Source of the DNA: JALYOC01 sp036675345
GTDB taxonomy: Bacteria > Myxococcota > Myxococcia > Myxococcales > Myxococcaceae
Assembly (NCBI GenBank): GCA_036675345.1
Contig: JAKFFE010000045.1
Coordinates: forward strand, 1 to 37,920
DNA: 37,920 nt
Reading direction: 5' to 3'
This document shows positions 15,590-27,282 of this stretch, one piece after another. The notes beneath the pieces were generated by a model. That model saw nothing but the letters and a program-made list of their open reading frames with translations. It had not been told where the DNA came from and searched no databases. The position numbers were made by a program, and so were the translations under genes. Every line of letters begins with the position of its first letter. Positions within the stretch are counted from its first letter, which is position 1.

Positions 15590-18319
15590 ATGAACAAGCT
15601 GCTCCAGGCGCGCCCGCTGGCGATCGCCCTCCTCTTCTCCCTGACCGCCTCCGGCCAGCAGCTGCCGGTAGAGAGCCGGACCGAGCTGGACGTGCAGTCC
15701 TCCGACGGGGGAGCGCTGTTCGTGGGCGCCGAGGGCGTGGACGCGGGCGTCCCGCTGGAACAGCAGGTCAGCCCTCCGACGCTGGTGCGGGAGAGCCCCG
15801 CCCCCTACCCCGAGTCGCTGGTCGAAAAGCGCGTCGGCGGCGAGGTGGTGCTGCAGCTGCTGATCGACGAGGGCGGGGCGATCGCGGAGGTGACCGTGGA
15901 GTCCTCTGCGCACGAGTTGCTCACCGGGTCCGCCACCCGCGCCGCCCAGGGGCTGGTCTTCACCCCCGGCCGGCTGGGAGAGACCCCGGTGGCGGTGCGC
16001 CTGCGCTACACCTACCGGTTCGAGGCCCCGCCTCCCCCGCCACCGCCGGAGGCCACCCTGGTGGGTGTGGTGCGGGCCAAGGGAACCCGGGCGGTGGTGT
16101 CCAACGCCTCGGTGCTGGTCTCCGGCGAGGCGGACCGGGTGGTGCAGGCGGATGAGAACGGGGGCTTTACCCTCCAGGTTCCGGTGGGGATGGCGGCGAT
16201 CGTGGTCCGCGCGCCGGGGTACGCCGAGGCCTCCTTCCAGGAGAACTTCACCGCCGGAGAAAAGGTGGAGGTGGTGTACCGGATCGACGCGCTGGTGATC
16301 GATCCCTACGTCACCGTGGTCCGCGACGACCGGGTGCGCACCGAGGTCACCCGGGTCACCCTCAGCGAACAGGAGCTGCGGGAGGTCCCGGGCACGCAGG
16401 GGGATCCGTTCCGGGTGGTGATGCTGCTGCCCGGAGTGGCCAGCGTGGCCTCCGGCATCTCCTACCCGGTGGTGCGCGGCTCCCAGCCGGCGGCCACCGG
16501 CTACTTCATTGACGGGGTGCAGGTGCCGCAGCTGTTCCACCTCTTCCTGGGCCCGGCGGTGGTGCACCCGGACTTCATCGACAAGATCGACTTCTATCCG
16601 GGCAGCGCGCCGGTCCGGTACGGGCGCCTGCTGGGCGGGGTGGTGGATGGGGCCGCCAGCCGACCGCGCGAGGATCGTCTGCACGCGTCGGGCTACGCGG
16701 ATCTGATCAACGCCGGGCTGTTCCTGGAGACCCCGGTGGAGCAGACCGGGACCCACGTCACCCTCTCCGGCCGCTACAGCTACACCGGCTGGCTGCTGGC
16801 GCAGCTGGCCAGCGCCACCATGCCCAGCGGCGCGGATCCGGAGCAGACCCCCCGGGCGATCGCCGACTTCTGGGACTACCAGGGCCGGATCGAACAGAAG
16901 ATCGGCCCCGGCCGGCTGCGGTTCCTGGCGCTGGGAAGTTCGGACGTGGTGGGCACCGACACCCCTTCCGACCAGGCGCTGGACGTGAAGTCCTTCGTGC
17001 TCTTCCACCGGCTGGATCTGCGCTACCGGCACCCGTTCGCCTTCGGGGAGACCGAGGTGGGCGTCACCTGGGGCTACGAACAGGTGGGGATCGAGGGGAC
17101 CCGCGGTGACGACCCGCTGGGGCAGTACGTGCTGCGCAGCCGCAAGCTGGCGGCCCGCGCCTCCTGGGAGAAGCAGTTCCCCGCGCTGCACCTCTCCGCC
17201 GGGTTTGACGTGGATCACCGCCGGGCCCAGACCGGGATCTCCGGGGCAGTGGCCGGCGACTCAGGAGACGGGTCGGCCTTCCAGCACCCGCTGACCCTGG
17301 GGACCTTCACCGGCGGCTGGGTGCAGGCGGTGTGGCAGCCCCACCCGGAGTGGACGGTCACCCCCGGACTGCGGGTGGATAACTTCCACCTGGTGCCGGG
17401 GATCGACCGGCTGGGAGTGGATCCCCGGCTGACGGTGCGGCACACCCTGCGGGAGTGGATGACCCTCAAGGCGGGGGCGGCGATCGTGCACCAGCCCCCG
17501 ACGGTGCTGCTCAACCTCCCGGTGATGGACATCTCCGGGCTGCGCTACGGACTGCAGGAGGCCTGGGTGGCCGACGGCGGCGTGGAGCTGCGGCCCTACC
17601 CCGGCTTCGAGCTGAACGTGGACGTCTATTACAACCACCTGGCCCGGGCCTATGAGTTCGACCTGGACCGGGTGCTGCAGGATCGCCGCCGCCAGGGGCT
17701 GCTCTCTCCCTCGCTGGGGACCACCGGGAGATCGTTTGGCCTGGAGGTGCTGGCCCGCCACCCGCTGGGCGGGAACTGGTTCGGCTGGCTCTCCTATTCG
17801 TTCCAGCGCAGCACCCGGCAGCAGCGGTTCGTGCGCACCGACGAGGCCTACGAGGTGGTGGATCTGCGGGAGGGCGAGCTGCCGTTCGCGTTTGACCAGA
17901 CCCACATCGTCAACGCGGCGGTCAGCTACAAGTTCCCCGGGAACCTCACCGCCGGAGTGGTGGCGCACTTCAACACCGGTCGGCCGGAGGGCGGGCAGAT
18001 CACCTCCCGCACCTCCTACCGCTGGACGGATCCGGAGTCCGGCCAGGAGACCTGGCGCAGCGCCGACCGCGATCAGGTGGACCGACTGCCGCCCTTCTTC
18101 CGGATCGACGCCCGGATCGCCAAGGCCTTCTCCTTCGACGACTTCCACGCCGAGCTCTACCTGGACGTGCTCAACGTGTTCATCCAGCGGGAGACGCTGG
18201 GTTACGACTACACCTACGACTTCGACATGAACGATCCCTTCGCGGAGCAGCAGCCGCTGAGGCGCCCGATCGAGATCCCCCTCTTCATCCCGATGCTGGG
18301 TTTCAAGGCGAGCTACTGA
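15590..18319 (+). CDS. TonB-dependent receptor with N-terminal TonB C-domain
   Basis: A 909-residue outer-membrane protein. Residues 1-22 are a signal peptide. Residues 62-144 (SPAPYPESLVEKRVGGEVVLQLLIDEGG…FTPGRLGETPVAVRLRYTYRF) look like the C-terminal domain of TonB, followed by a PPPPPPP linker. Residues 155-232 are a carboxypeptidase-regulatory-like beta-sandwich; 237-355 the plug (VPGTQGDPFRVVMLLPGV…VVRGSQP…YFIDGVQVP); the rest a beta-barrel ending GFKASY. The fusion means a receptor carries the type of domain that normally comes from the inner-membrane energiser. ATG 15590 follows AGGA. Its stop shares a base with the next start (TGATG). The substrate is unknown; no heme, siderophore or cobalamin genes are adjacent. 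Confidence 0.9.
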   Translation: MNKLLQARPLAIALLFSLTASGQQLPVESRTELDVQSSDGGALFVGAEGVDAGVPLEQQVSPPTLVRESPAPYPESLVEKRVGGEVVLQLLIDEGGAIAEVTVESSAHELLTGSATRAAQGLVFTPGRLGETPVAVRLRYTYRFEAPPPPPPPEATLVGVVRAKGTRAVVSNASVLVSGEADRVVQADENGGFTLQVPVGMAAIVVRAPGYAEASFQENFTAGEKVEVVYRIDALVIDPYVTVVRDDRVRTEVTRVTLSEQELREVPGTQGDPFRVVMLLPGVASVASGISYPVVRGSQPAATGYFIDGVQVPQLFHLFLGPAVVHPDFIDKIDFYPGSAPVRYGRLLGGVVDGAASRPREDRLHASGYADLINAGLFLETPVEQTGTHVTLSGRYSYTGWLLAQLASATMPSGADPEQTPRAIADFWDYQGRIEQKIGPGRLRFLALGSSDVVGTDTPSDQALDVKSFVLFHRLDLRYRHPFAFGETEVGVTWGYEQVGIEGTRGDDPLGQYVLRSRKLAARASWEKQFPALHLSAGFDVDHRRAQTGISGAVAGDSGDGSAFQHPLTLGTFTGGWVQAVWQPHPEWTVTPGLRVDNFHLVPGIDRLGVDPRLTVRHTLREWMTLKAGAAIVHQPPTVLLNLPVMDISGLRYGLQEAWVADGGVELRPYPGFELNVDVYYNHLARAYEFDLDRVLQDRRRQGLLSPSLGTTGRSFGLEVLARHPLGGNWFGWLSYSFQRSTRQQRFVRTDEAYEVVDLREGELPFAFDQTHIVNAAVSYKFPGNLTAGVVAHFNTGRPEGGQITSRTSYRWTDPESGQETWRSADRDQVDRLPPFFRIDARIAKAFSFDDFHAELYLDVLNVFIQRETLGYDYTYDFDMNDPFAEQQPLRRPIEIPLFIPMLGFKASY

Positions 18320-19560
18320 TGAACGCTCTTCTGCGACTGCTGCTCTCCTCCTCCGTGGCGCTGTTGCTGACCGCCTGCCGCCCGGATCCGGAGGATCTGT
18401 TCTTCATCATCGGCGAGGTGACCGATCCGGCGGCCGGAGCGCCGGTGCCCGGCCAGCGGGTGCTGCTGGAGCGAAGCAAGGATCCGAACTGCTTCTATGC
18501 CGCCCAGCGCCAGACGCCCTACGCCCTGGCGGGGGAGGACGAGCAGACCGCGTTGTTCAGCACCCTGGCGGAGGTGAACACCGACGCCGAGGGACGGTAC
18601 CTGCTGGAGTTGATGCGCTTTCAGGCCGCCGCCGCCGATGGTCGTCCGTACTGTCTGCGCACCCGGCTGCCGGACGTCCCCAGCGGCGGGCTGGGCCAGG
18701 TCCAGTTCTATGCCGGGTTCAACGACCTGGAGCCCCCGGCGCTGTACCGCTGGACCCCGGGGTTGGCTCCCTCCCTGGAAGGCGGCGAGCTGACGATTGT
18801 GCGCCCTGCCCTCCCGCTGCCCCCCACCGAACCGGTGGACCCCTCGACGCAGGTCGATCCCGATTACACGATGCGGTCCTACGAGTGGGAGATCCGCGCC
18901 GCCGATCGGCAGCCGGTGTGGCGCGAGGAGGCGAAGGGAGATCTGGTGCTGCCCACCGGGGCGCTGGAGGACTTCAACGAACCCCAGGTGTCGTTCCAGC
19001 TGCTGGCGCTGACCACGATCTACTCGGGCAGCTTCCCCCTGACGTTCGCCGATTCCTTCTTCGGACGTCAGCGCAGCGCCAGCTTTCCGCTGGGCGCCGG
19101 ACCGGGCGCCCCCCCCAGCCGGGGCGCTGGCTGCGCCACCAACCTGGGTCCGCTGTCCCCCTGCCCGCTCACGGACGGATCGCTGGACCTGCATCCGATG
19201 ATTCCCCAGCAGGGGTCGCCCGATTCCCCCGCCCTGGTGGTGACCGAGCTGCAGCTGACGCTGGATGCGCCCCGGACGCTGCGCACCGCGCTGATCCGGG
19301 ATCTCTTCTACGGCGGCTCCAACGCCCCGGCGGCGATCATCGAAGGGTCGGTGGATGGCAGCGCCTGGGTGGAGTTGGGACGGGCCACTCAGTGGACGGG
19401 AGGCGAAGGCCTGTACCCGGCCTATCCGCAGCTGGCCGGCTCGGGGTGGTACCAGTCCATCCCCTTGAACCCCGACGCGGGCGCCTTTGCGCAGGTCCGG
19501 CTGCGGGTGGACTCGGACGCGGTGATCACCGGGATCCGCGAGCTGTCGCTGCTGGAGTAG
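18319..19560 (+). CDS. lipoprotein partner of the TonB receptor
   Basis: A 413-residue protein with lipobox LLTAC (Cys20). Residues 28-105 (FFIIGEVTDPAAGAPVPGQRVLLE…VNTDAEGRYLLEL) resemble a carboxypeptidase-regulatory-like sandwich. The C-terminal 120 residues (LRTALIRDLFYGG…IEGSVDGSAWVELGRAT… QVRLRVDSDAVITGIRELSLLE) resemble a discoidin/F5-8C fold, which often binds glycans; this assignment is by eye. One-base overlap with the receptor gene strongly suggests the two proteins work together at the outer membrane, the lipoprotein perhaps capturing substrate. Convergent with nadC, with four bases between stops. Confidence 0.75.
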   Translation: MNALLRLLLSSSVALLLTACRPDPEDLFFIIGEVTDPAAGAPVPGQRVLLERSKDPNCFYAAQRQTPYALAGEDEQTALFSTLAEVNTDAEGRYLLELMRFQAAAADGRPYCLRTRLPDVPSGGLGQVQFYAGFNDLEPPALYRWTPGLAPSLEGGELTIVRPALPLPPTEPVDPSTQVDPDYTMRSYEWEIRAADRQPVWREEAKGDLVLPTGALEDFNEPQVSFQLLALTTIYSGSFPLTFADSFFGRQRSASFPLGAGPGAPPSRGAGCATNLGPLSPCPLTDGSLDLHPMIPQQGSPDSPALVVTELQLTLDAPRTLRTALIRDLFYGGSNAPAAIIEGSVDGSAWVELGRATQWTGGEGLYPAYPQLAGSGWYQSIPLNPDAGAFAQVRLRVDSDAVITGIRELSLLE

Positions 19561-19564
19561 ACGC

Positions 19565-20431
19565 CTACTTCCGGGCCCGGGTCCGCTGCTTGGGGTTGTC
19601 GCCCACGATCTCCAAGGAGAGATCCATGGCCCGGGCGGAGTGGGTCAAGGCGCCCATCGACACGTAGTCCACGCCGATCTTCGCCAGCCGGGGGAGGCGC
19701 TCCAGGGTGATTCCCCCCGAGGCCTCCAGCTCCACCTTGCCGCCGGCCAGCTTCACCGCCTCCCGCAACGTCGCGTCGTCCATGTTGTCCAGCAGGACCA
19801 CGTCCGCTCCCTCCGCCACCGCCTCCTTCAGCATCGCCAGGTCGGTGACCTCGATCTCGATCTTCACCAGCCGGGGCGCGTTCTCCCGCGCCAGTGCCAG
19901 GGCCTTCTTCACCGATCCCCCTACCGCGGCGATGTGGTTGTCCTTGATCAGCACCCCGTCGAAGAGACCGAAGCGGTGGTTGGTGGCGCCGCCGTGGCGG
20001 ACCGCCTGCTTGGCCATCCCGCGCATCCCCGGAGGGGTCTTGCGGGTGTCCAGGATCCGCAGCCCGGTGCCCTTCACCGCGTCCGCCGCCTCCCGCGCCA
20101 GGGTGGCGATCCCGCAGGTGCGCTGGAGGATGTTCAGCGCGGTGCGCTCGGCGATCAGCAGCGACTGCAGCCGGCCCTGGATGAAGGCGATCTTCTGCTT
20201 GGGCTTGATCGCCTCGCCGTCCGCGGCGGTGAAGCGCAGGGTGCAGTCCGGGTCCACCCGGGTGAACACCCGGGCAAAGGCCTCGATCCCGGACAGCACC
20301 ATCGGCTCCTTGGCCCACAGCTCGGCGCGGCCCTTGGCCTCCCGCGGCACCAGCGCCAGGGTGGTCACATCACCGGCGGCGCCAAGATCCTCGTCCAGCG
20401 CCAGGTCGATCAGTCGGTCCAGGAAGTTCAT
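19565..20431 (-). CDS. nadC: nicotinate-nucleotide pyrophosphorylase
   Basis: A 288-residue cytoplasmic enzyme that converts quinolinate and phosphoribosyl pyrophosphate to nicotinate mononucleotide in de novo NAD synthesis. Family motifs are present: DEDLGAAGDVTT near the start, ERTALNILQRTCGIAT, ILDTRKTPPGMR, HRFGLFDGVLIKDNHI, KIEIEVTDL, VVLLDNM and EASGGITLERL. Length is normal. ATG 20431 gives the canonical N-terminus. nadA and nadB are not in the window. It is in the same direction as thiD upstream, 113 bases away, so possibly but not clearly co-transcribed. Confidence 0.97.
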   Translation of the reverse strand: MNFLDRLIDLALDEDLGAAGDVTTLALVPREAKGRAELWAKEPMVLSGIEAFARVFTRVDPDCTLRFTAADGEAIKPKQKIAFIQGRLQSLLIAERTALNILQRTCGIATLAREAADAVKGTGLRILDTRKTPPGMRGMAKQAVRHGGATNHRFGLFDGVLIKDNHIAAVGGSVKKALALARENAPRLVKIEIEVTDLAMLKEAVAEGADVVLLDNMDDATLREAVKLAGGKVELEASGGITLERLPRLAKIGVDYVSMGALTHSARAMDLSLEIVGDNPKQRTRARK

Positions 20432-20544
20432 ACGCGGCGCGCATCTTCTCAGCGGACCCGACGGGCGTCACCCGCGCAGTGGCGCGTCCTCACGAAACGA
20501 CTGCCTGCAGGACGGAACGCTCCAACGCGCGCCGCACCCGCTGC

Positions 20545-21360
20545 TCAGGCCTTGAACCGCCAGAGGTGATCCAGCACGTCCACGTTGGAGGTTCCCGGGC
20601 GGTACGCATGGACCAGCGCGCCGTGGACATAGTCGGTGCCGGCCCGGCAGGCGTCGGTCAGCGACAGCCCCAGGCAGAGGTTGGCGGCGATCGCCGAGGA
20701 CAGCGTGCAGCCGGTCCCGTGCCCGTTGACCTCCAGACGGGGATGGACGAACCGCTCCTGATGATCACGGGTCGCCAGCCGATCCACCACCTGACCCGGT
20801 TCGGAGAGATGGCCTCCCTTGAGCAGCACGCCGTGGGCGCCCATTTCCAGCAGCCTCTCCAGCGCGCGCTCGGCCGCCGCGCCATCCGGGATGGCGGACT
20901 CCAACAGCAGCTCCGCCTCCGGGAGATTGGGGGTGATCAAGGTCGCCAGTGGGATCAGCCGCTCGCGCAGCGCGCCCAGCGCCTCTGGCTGCAGCAGCCG
21001 GGCCCCGGAGGTGGCCACCATCACCGGGTCCAGCACCAAATGCGCGGGGCGATGGTGTTCCAGCGCATCGGCCACCGCGTGGATCACCCGGGCGTCGGCC
21101 AGCATTCCCAGCTTCACCGCCCCGATCCGGAAGTCGGAGAAGCAGGCGTCGAGCTGAAGACGGAGGAACTCCACCGGCGGCACGTGGACCCCGATCACCC
21201 CCCGGGTGTGCTGGGCGGTGAGCGCGGCGATCGCCGAGAGGCCATGCACCCCGTGCGCGGCGAAGGTCTTCAGATCCGCCTGGATGCCCGCGCCGCCTCC
21301 GGAGTCGGAGCCGGCGATGGTGAGGACGGAAGCGATCTCGGGGGCGGCCGGGGGACTCAA
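20545..21360 (-). CDS. thiD: hydroxymethylpyrimidine (phosphate) kinase
   Basis: A 271-residue kinase that phosphorylates hydroxymethylpyrimidine phosphate in thiamine synthesis. Motifs are TIAGSDSGGGAGIQADLKTFAAHGVHG at the N-terminus, LVLDPVMVATSGARLL, TPNLPEAELLL, GVLLKGGHL and the anion-hole/catalytic NGHGTGCTLSSAIAANL. The only usable start is TTG 21360, since no ATG or GTG lies between it and the conserved core, and no ribosome-binding site is visible; expression may be low or coupled to the upstream transcript. I looked for a TPP riboswitch upstream and found none; the spacer instead holds two copies of a hairpin repeat. Confidence 0.94.
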   Translation of the reverse strand: MSPPAAPEIASVLTIAGSDSGGGAGIQADLKTFAAHGVHGLSAIAALTAQHTRGVIGVHVPPVEFLRLQLDACFSDFRIGAVKLGMLADARVIHAVADALEHHRPAHLVLDPVMVATSGARLLQPEALGALRERLIPLATLITPNLPEAELLLESAIPDGAAAERALERLLEMGAHGVLLKGGHLSEPGQVVDRLATRDHQERFVHPRLEVNGHGTGCTLSSAIAANLCLGLSLTDACRAGTDYVHGALVHAYRPGTSNVDVLDHLWRFKA

Positions 21361-21430
21361 GGTGGGGGGAAGATAGCGTTCCCCTCACCGCTTCCGCAGG
21401 GCTTCGTGCCCGCCCGGGGCGCCGTCACGA

Positions 21431-21528
21431 ACCGGACCTCCACCTCGGAGCCAAGCGAGGCTCCGAAGCGGACCGCTGCTGCCACGGACCGGACCTCCAC
21501 CTCGGAGCCAAACCGGGCTCCGAAGCGG
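21431..21528. repeat. duplicated hairpin element between valS and thiD
   Basis: Two 41-base copies (21431-21471 and 21488-21528), 57 bases apart start to start, begin ACCGGACCTCCACCTCGGAG and end GCTCCGAAGCGG. Each contains the stem CGGAGCC/GGCTCCG (21446-21465 and 21503-21522). Only the loop bases differ (AAGCGA against AAACCG) while both stems are kept, which suggests the fold matters. No T-tract follows in either direction. Confidence 0.8.
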
Positions 21529-21551
21529 GCGCTGCGTCCGATCCGGATCGG

Positions 21552-25058
<3,507 letters not shown>

Positions 25059-25115
25059 CGCACGCGGTAGCCGCAGCGAAGGGACCAAGGCGATTCGAAA
25101 AGGAATCGCGGTCGG

Positions 25116-26303
25116 CTAGCCCTTCGCCTCGCGGTCCTTGATCAGCCGCTCCAGCTCTTCACGGATGATGGTCTCCGCCAACTGCGGGACCACCTCCCAG
25201 GCGATCTTCTCGATCACCTCGCGCGACGCCTGGGAGAGCGCGTTGCGCAGGAGAGCCTCGCCACCATCGGACGTGCGCGTTGCGGCAGGACCACCCACGT
25301 CCAGAGAAATCTCTTCCGCTCCCGGACGATCCGGAAGCTGATCTTCCACCACCACCGACGCCTCGGGGGCGCGCGGCCGGGGCGCGGGCTGTCCACCCGG
25401 CGCTCCCAATCCAAACGGATCCCGCGAGCGGGCGCTGGGCGCTCCACCCGGCACCGGAGCCCCCGGAGGCGGCATCCCCGGCCCCGGCGGGCGCGGCATC
25501 ATCCCCGGCCCCGGCGGACGCATCCCCGGTCCCGGCGGCATTCCCGGCCCGGGCGGGCGCGGCATCATTCCCGGCTGGCCCGGCATCCCTGGCCCCGGCG
25601 GACGCGGCATCATCCCCGGCTGGCCCGGCATCCCCGGCCCCGGCGGACGCGGCATCATTCCCGGCCCCGGCGGCATCCCCGGTCCCGGCGGACGCGGCGC
25701 CATTCCCGGCTGGCCCGGCATCCCCGGCCCCGGCGGACGCGGCGCCATTCCCGGCTGGCCCGGCATCCCCGGTCCCGGAGGACGCGGCATCATTCCCGGC
25801 TGGCCCGGCATCGGACGCGGCGCGCCCGGCTGGGTGCCCGGCGGAGGCGGACGGGGCACGCCCCCGGCCACCGGCGGACGCGGCGCGGCGGGAACGGAGG
25901 CCACCGGCGCGGTGGCGGCGATGGGCTTGGGAGCCATTCCCCCCACCAGGGCGCGGACCTTGTCCAACAGCGCCTGGCTCTCGAAGGGCTTGGTGATGTG
26001 ATCGTCGGCGCGGGCCGCGCGGGCCCGGTTCTCGTCGAAGGCCTCGAAGGTGCCGGCCAGCAGCACCACCGGGATCCCCTGGGTGGCCGGATCCGACTTG
26101 AGGGCCTCACAGACCTCGTAGCCGCTCTTGCCGGGCATCATCACGTCCGCCAGCACGATGTCCGGACGCAGCTCACGGGCCTTGTTGATGGCGTCGATCC
26201 CGTTATCGACCGCCGTGATCTGGAAGTCCTCGGTAGAGAAGATCATCCCGACCACCTTGCGGATGGTGACCGAGTCGTCGGCGACGAGGAGGTTCTTCGG
26301 CAT
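25116..26303 (-). CDS. RomR-like response regulator with Pro-rich linker
   Basis: A 395-residue protein. Residues 1-120 are a receiver domain with acidic pair Asp9/Asp10, phospho-acceptor Asp53 (VLADVMMPG), the LLAGT switch residue and the ITKPF lysine. Residues 125-325 are a Pro/Gly/Met-rich linker of repeats such as PGMPGQPGMMPRPPG. The C-terminal 55 residues are helical and acidic (EALLRNALSQASREVIEKIAWEVVPQLAETIIREELERL). Receiver, disordered Pro-rich part and conserved helical end is the architecture of RomR, which with MglA, MglB and RomX sets the leading pole in Myxococcus motility. The RomR assignment rests on architecture and neighbours; no mgl genes are here. ATG 26303 lacks a clear Shine-Dalgarno. 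Confidence 0.8.
   Translation of the reverse strand: MPKNLLVADDSVTIRKVVGMIFSTEDFQITAVDNGIDAINKARELRPDIVLADVMMPGKSGYEVCEALKSDPATQGIPVVLLAGTFEAFDENRARAARADDHITKPFESQALLDKVRALVGGMAPKPIAATAPVASVPAAPRPPVAGGVPRPPPPGTQPGAPRPMPGQPGMMPRPPGPGMPGQPGMAPRPPGPGMPGQPGMAPRPPGPGMPPGPGMMPRPPGPGMPGQPGMMPRPPGPGMPGQPGMMPRPPGPGMPPGPGMRPPGPGMMPRPPGPGMPPPGAPVPGGAPSARSRDPFGLGAPGGQPAPRPRAPEASVVVEDQLPDRPGAEEISLDVGGPAATRTSDGGEALLRNALSQASREVIEKIAWEVVPQLAETIIREELERLIKDREAKG
25455..25815. repeat. GC-rich tandem repeats encoding PGMPGQPG linker
   Basis: Degenerate units of roughly 30-50 bases built from CCCGGCATCCCCGG, GGCGGACGCGGC and ATTCCCGGCTGG encode the repeated Met/Pro/Gly linker of the RomR-like protein. Several neighbouring units are identical, so recent duplication is likely and length may vary between strains or be mis-assembled from short reads. 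Confidence 0.85.
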
Positions 26304-26317
26304 CGGTGGCAGTCCCA

Positions 26318-26329
26318 GGTCAGCTGACC
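26318..26329. promoter_or_regulatory. 12-bp perfect palindrome upstream of romR-like gene
   Basis: GGTCAGCTGACC lies 15 bases before the ATG of the RomR-like gene, where a Shine-Dalgarno would be expected but is not seen. It may be a regulator-binding site or a small RNA hairpin. One perfect 12-bp palindrome can arise by chance, so confidence is low. Confidence 0.3.
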
Positions 26330-26423
26330 CGTGAAAATCGGAAGAGAAAATCGAGGCAGTTCCGCCCTAGGGGGCAGAACACGCTTCGTAGACCACGACT
26401 TTAAGGTGCCCGCACCTGGCCAA

Positions 26424-27236
26424 TCAAGAAAACATGCGCTGCAGGTCCAGGAAGAGCGCGGCGGTAGAAAGTCCAGGAGCGGTGTACTCCCCTCTTTCGG
26501 TGGCCGGAACCAGCCCCGCGTGGACCCCCAACACCCTGGACGCGGTCAGCCCCACGTTCTGACCCGCCAGCTCGGTCATCACCAGCAGCTCCTCCCGGAC
26601 CGCTCCCCCGCCCAGCAACCCGGCGGGCGTGTACACCGGCCACAGTGCCTGGGCATGGGGGAAGAACCCGGCCACCGGACCGCTGGCCATCGGCATGGGG
26701 GTGAAGGCCTCGGTGGCGGGCACCACCTGGGAGACCAGCGCCAGGGGGATGCCGTACAGCTTTCCCCTGGACTCGAACACCAGGGCCCGATCCGGGGGCT
26801 GATCCAGCAGATAGATCGGCCGGTTCAGCGCCGCCCCGTGCGTCGGCTTGGGGTGCGGCAGGGCCTCGGCGATCAGCTCCAGGTACAGCCGGCCTCCGTG
26901 GAGGATCGCGCCCCGCACCAGCAGGGCCAGGGTCTCCCCCATCCCGGGGGGAATCAGGAACAACGGATCGCGGGCCACGTCCGCCACCTCCACGATCCGT
27001 TTGACCCGCACCGCCAGGGTGGGGCTGACGTCCAGCACCACCCCCACCCCGGGAGGCGGTTCGGGGGCACCGCCCAGCCGCTCGGAGAGATCGACCAGAT
27101 CCAGGTGGCCCCGGATGGAGACCCCGTCGGTGTCCGGGTTGGCCACCTCCATCACCGAGGTCGCCTCCACGGCAAACCGTCCCTGCCCCGACTCAAACAG
27201 GAGGCACAACCGCCGACCGCTCTCGAATCCCGCCAC
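26424..27236 (-). CDS. double CheW-like domain protein
   Basis: A protein of about 270 residues with two tandem CheW-like beta-barrel modules and no kinase or receiver domain. The first (RLCLLFESGQGRFAVEATSVMEVANP…LDLVDLSERLG…GVGVVLDVSPTLAVRVKRIVEVADV) and second (RALVFESRGKLYGIPLALVSQVVPATEAF…VYTPAGLLG…ELLVMTELAGQNVGLTASRVLGVHAGL) both follow the CheW strand pattern. CheW proteins couple receptors to CheA; here it may serve as an adaptor for the adjacent RomR-like or diguanylate cyclase protein. GTG 27236 is chosen; TTG 27245 in the same frame is possible. Divergent from the diguanylate cyclase gene. Confidence 0.75.
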   Translation of the reverse strand: MAGFESGRRLCLLFESGQGRFAVEATSVMEVANPDTDGVSIRGHLDLVDLSERLGGAPEPPPGVGVVLDVSPTLAVRVKRIVEVADVARDPLFLIPPGMGETLALLVRGAILHGGRLYLELIAEALPHPKPTHGAALNRPIYLLDQPPDRALVFESRGKLYGIPLALVSQVVPATEAFTPMPMASGPVAGFFPHAQALWPVYTPAGLLGGGAVREELLVMTELAGQNVGLTASRVLGVHAGLVPATERGEYTAPGLSTAALFLDLQRMFS

Positions 27237-27282
27237 GGGTCGCAAGCTAGCAGCGTGGGGAGAGTCCTGCTAAGCCGATCCC

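Noticed and set aside
15302..17218. Long minus-strand frame opposite the DUF4442 and TonB receptor genes
   Set aside because: His/Gly/Arg-rich antisense shadow of the receptor; no start signal and no domain.
21361..21551. TPP riboswitch upstream of thiD
   Set aside because: I searched for the conserved CTGAGA-type core and saw none; the gap holds the duplicated hairpin instead.
25455..25815. CRISPR-like or collagen-like array
   Set aside because: The repeats are coding, without unique spacers, and the peptide lacks the regular Gly-X-Y of collagen; it is a Pro-rich linker.
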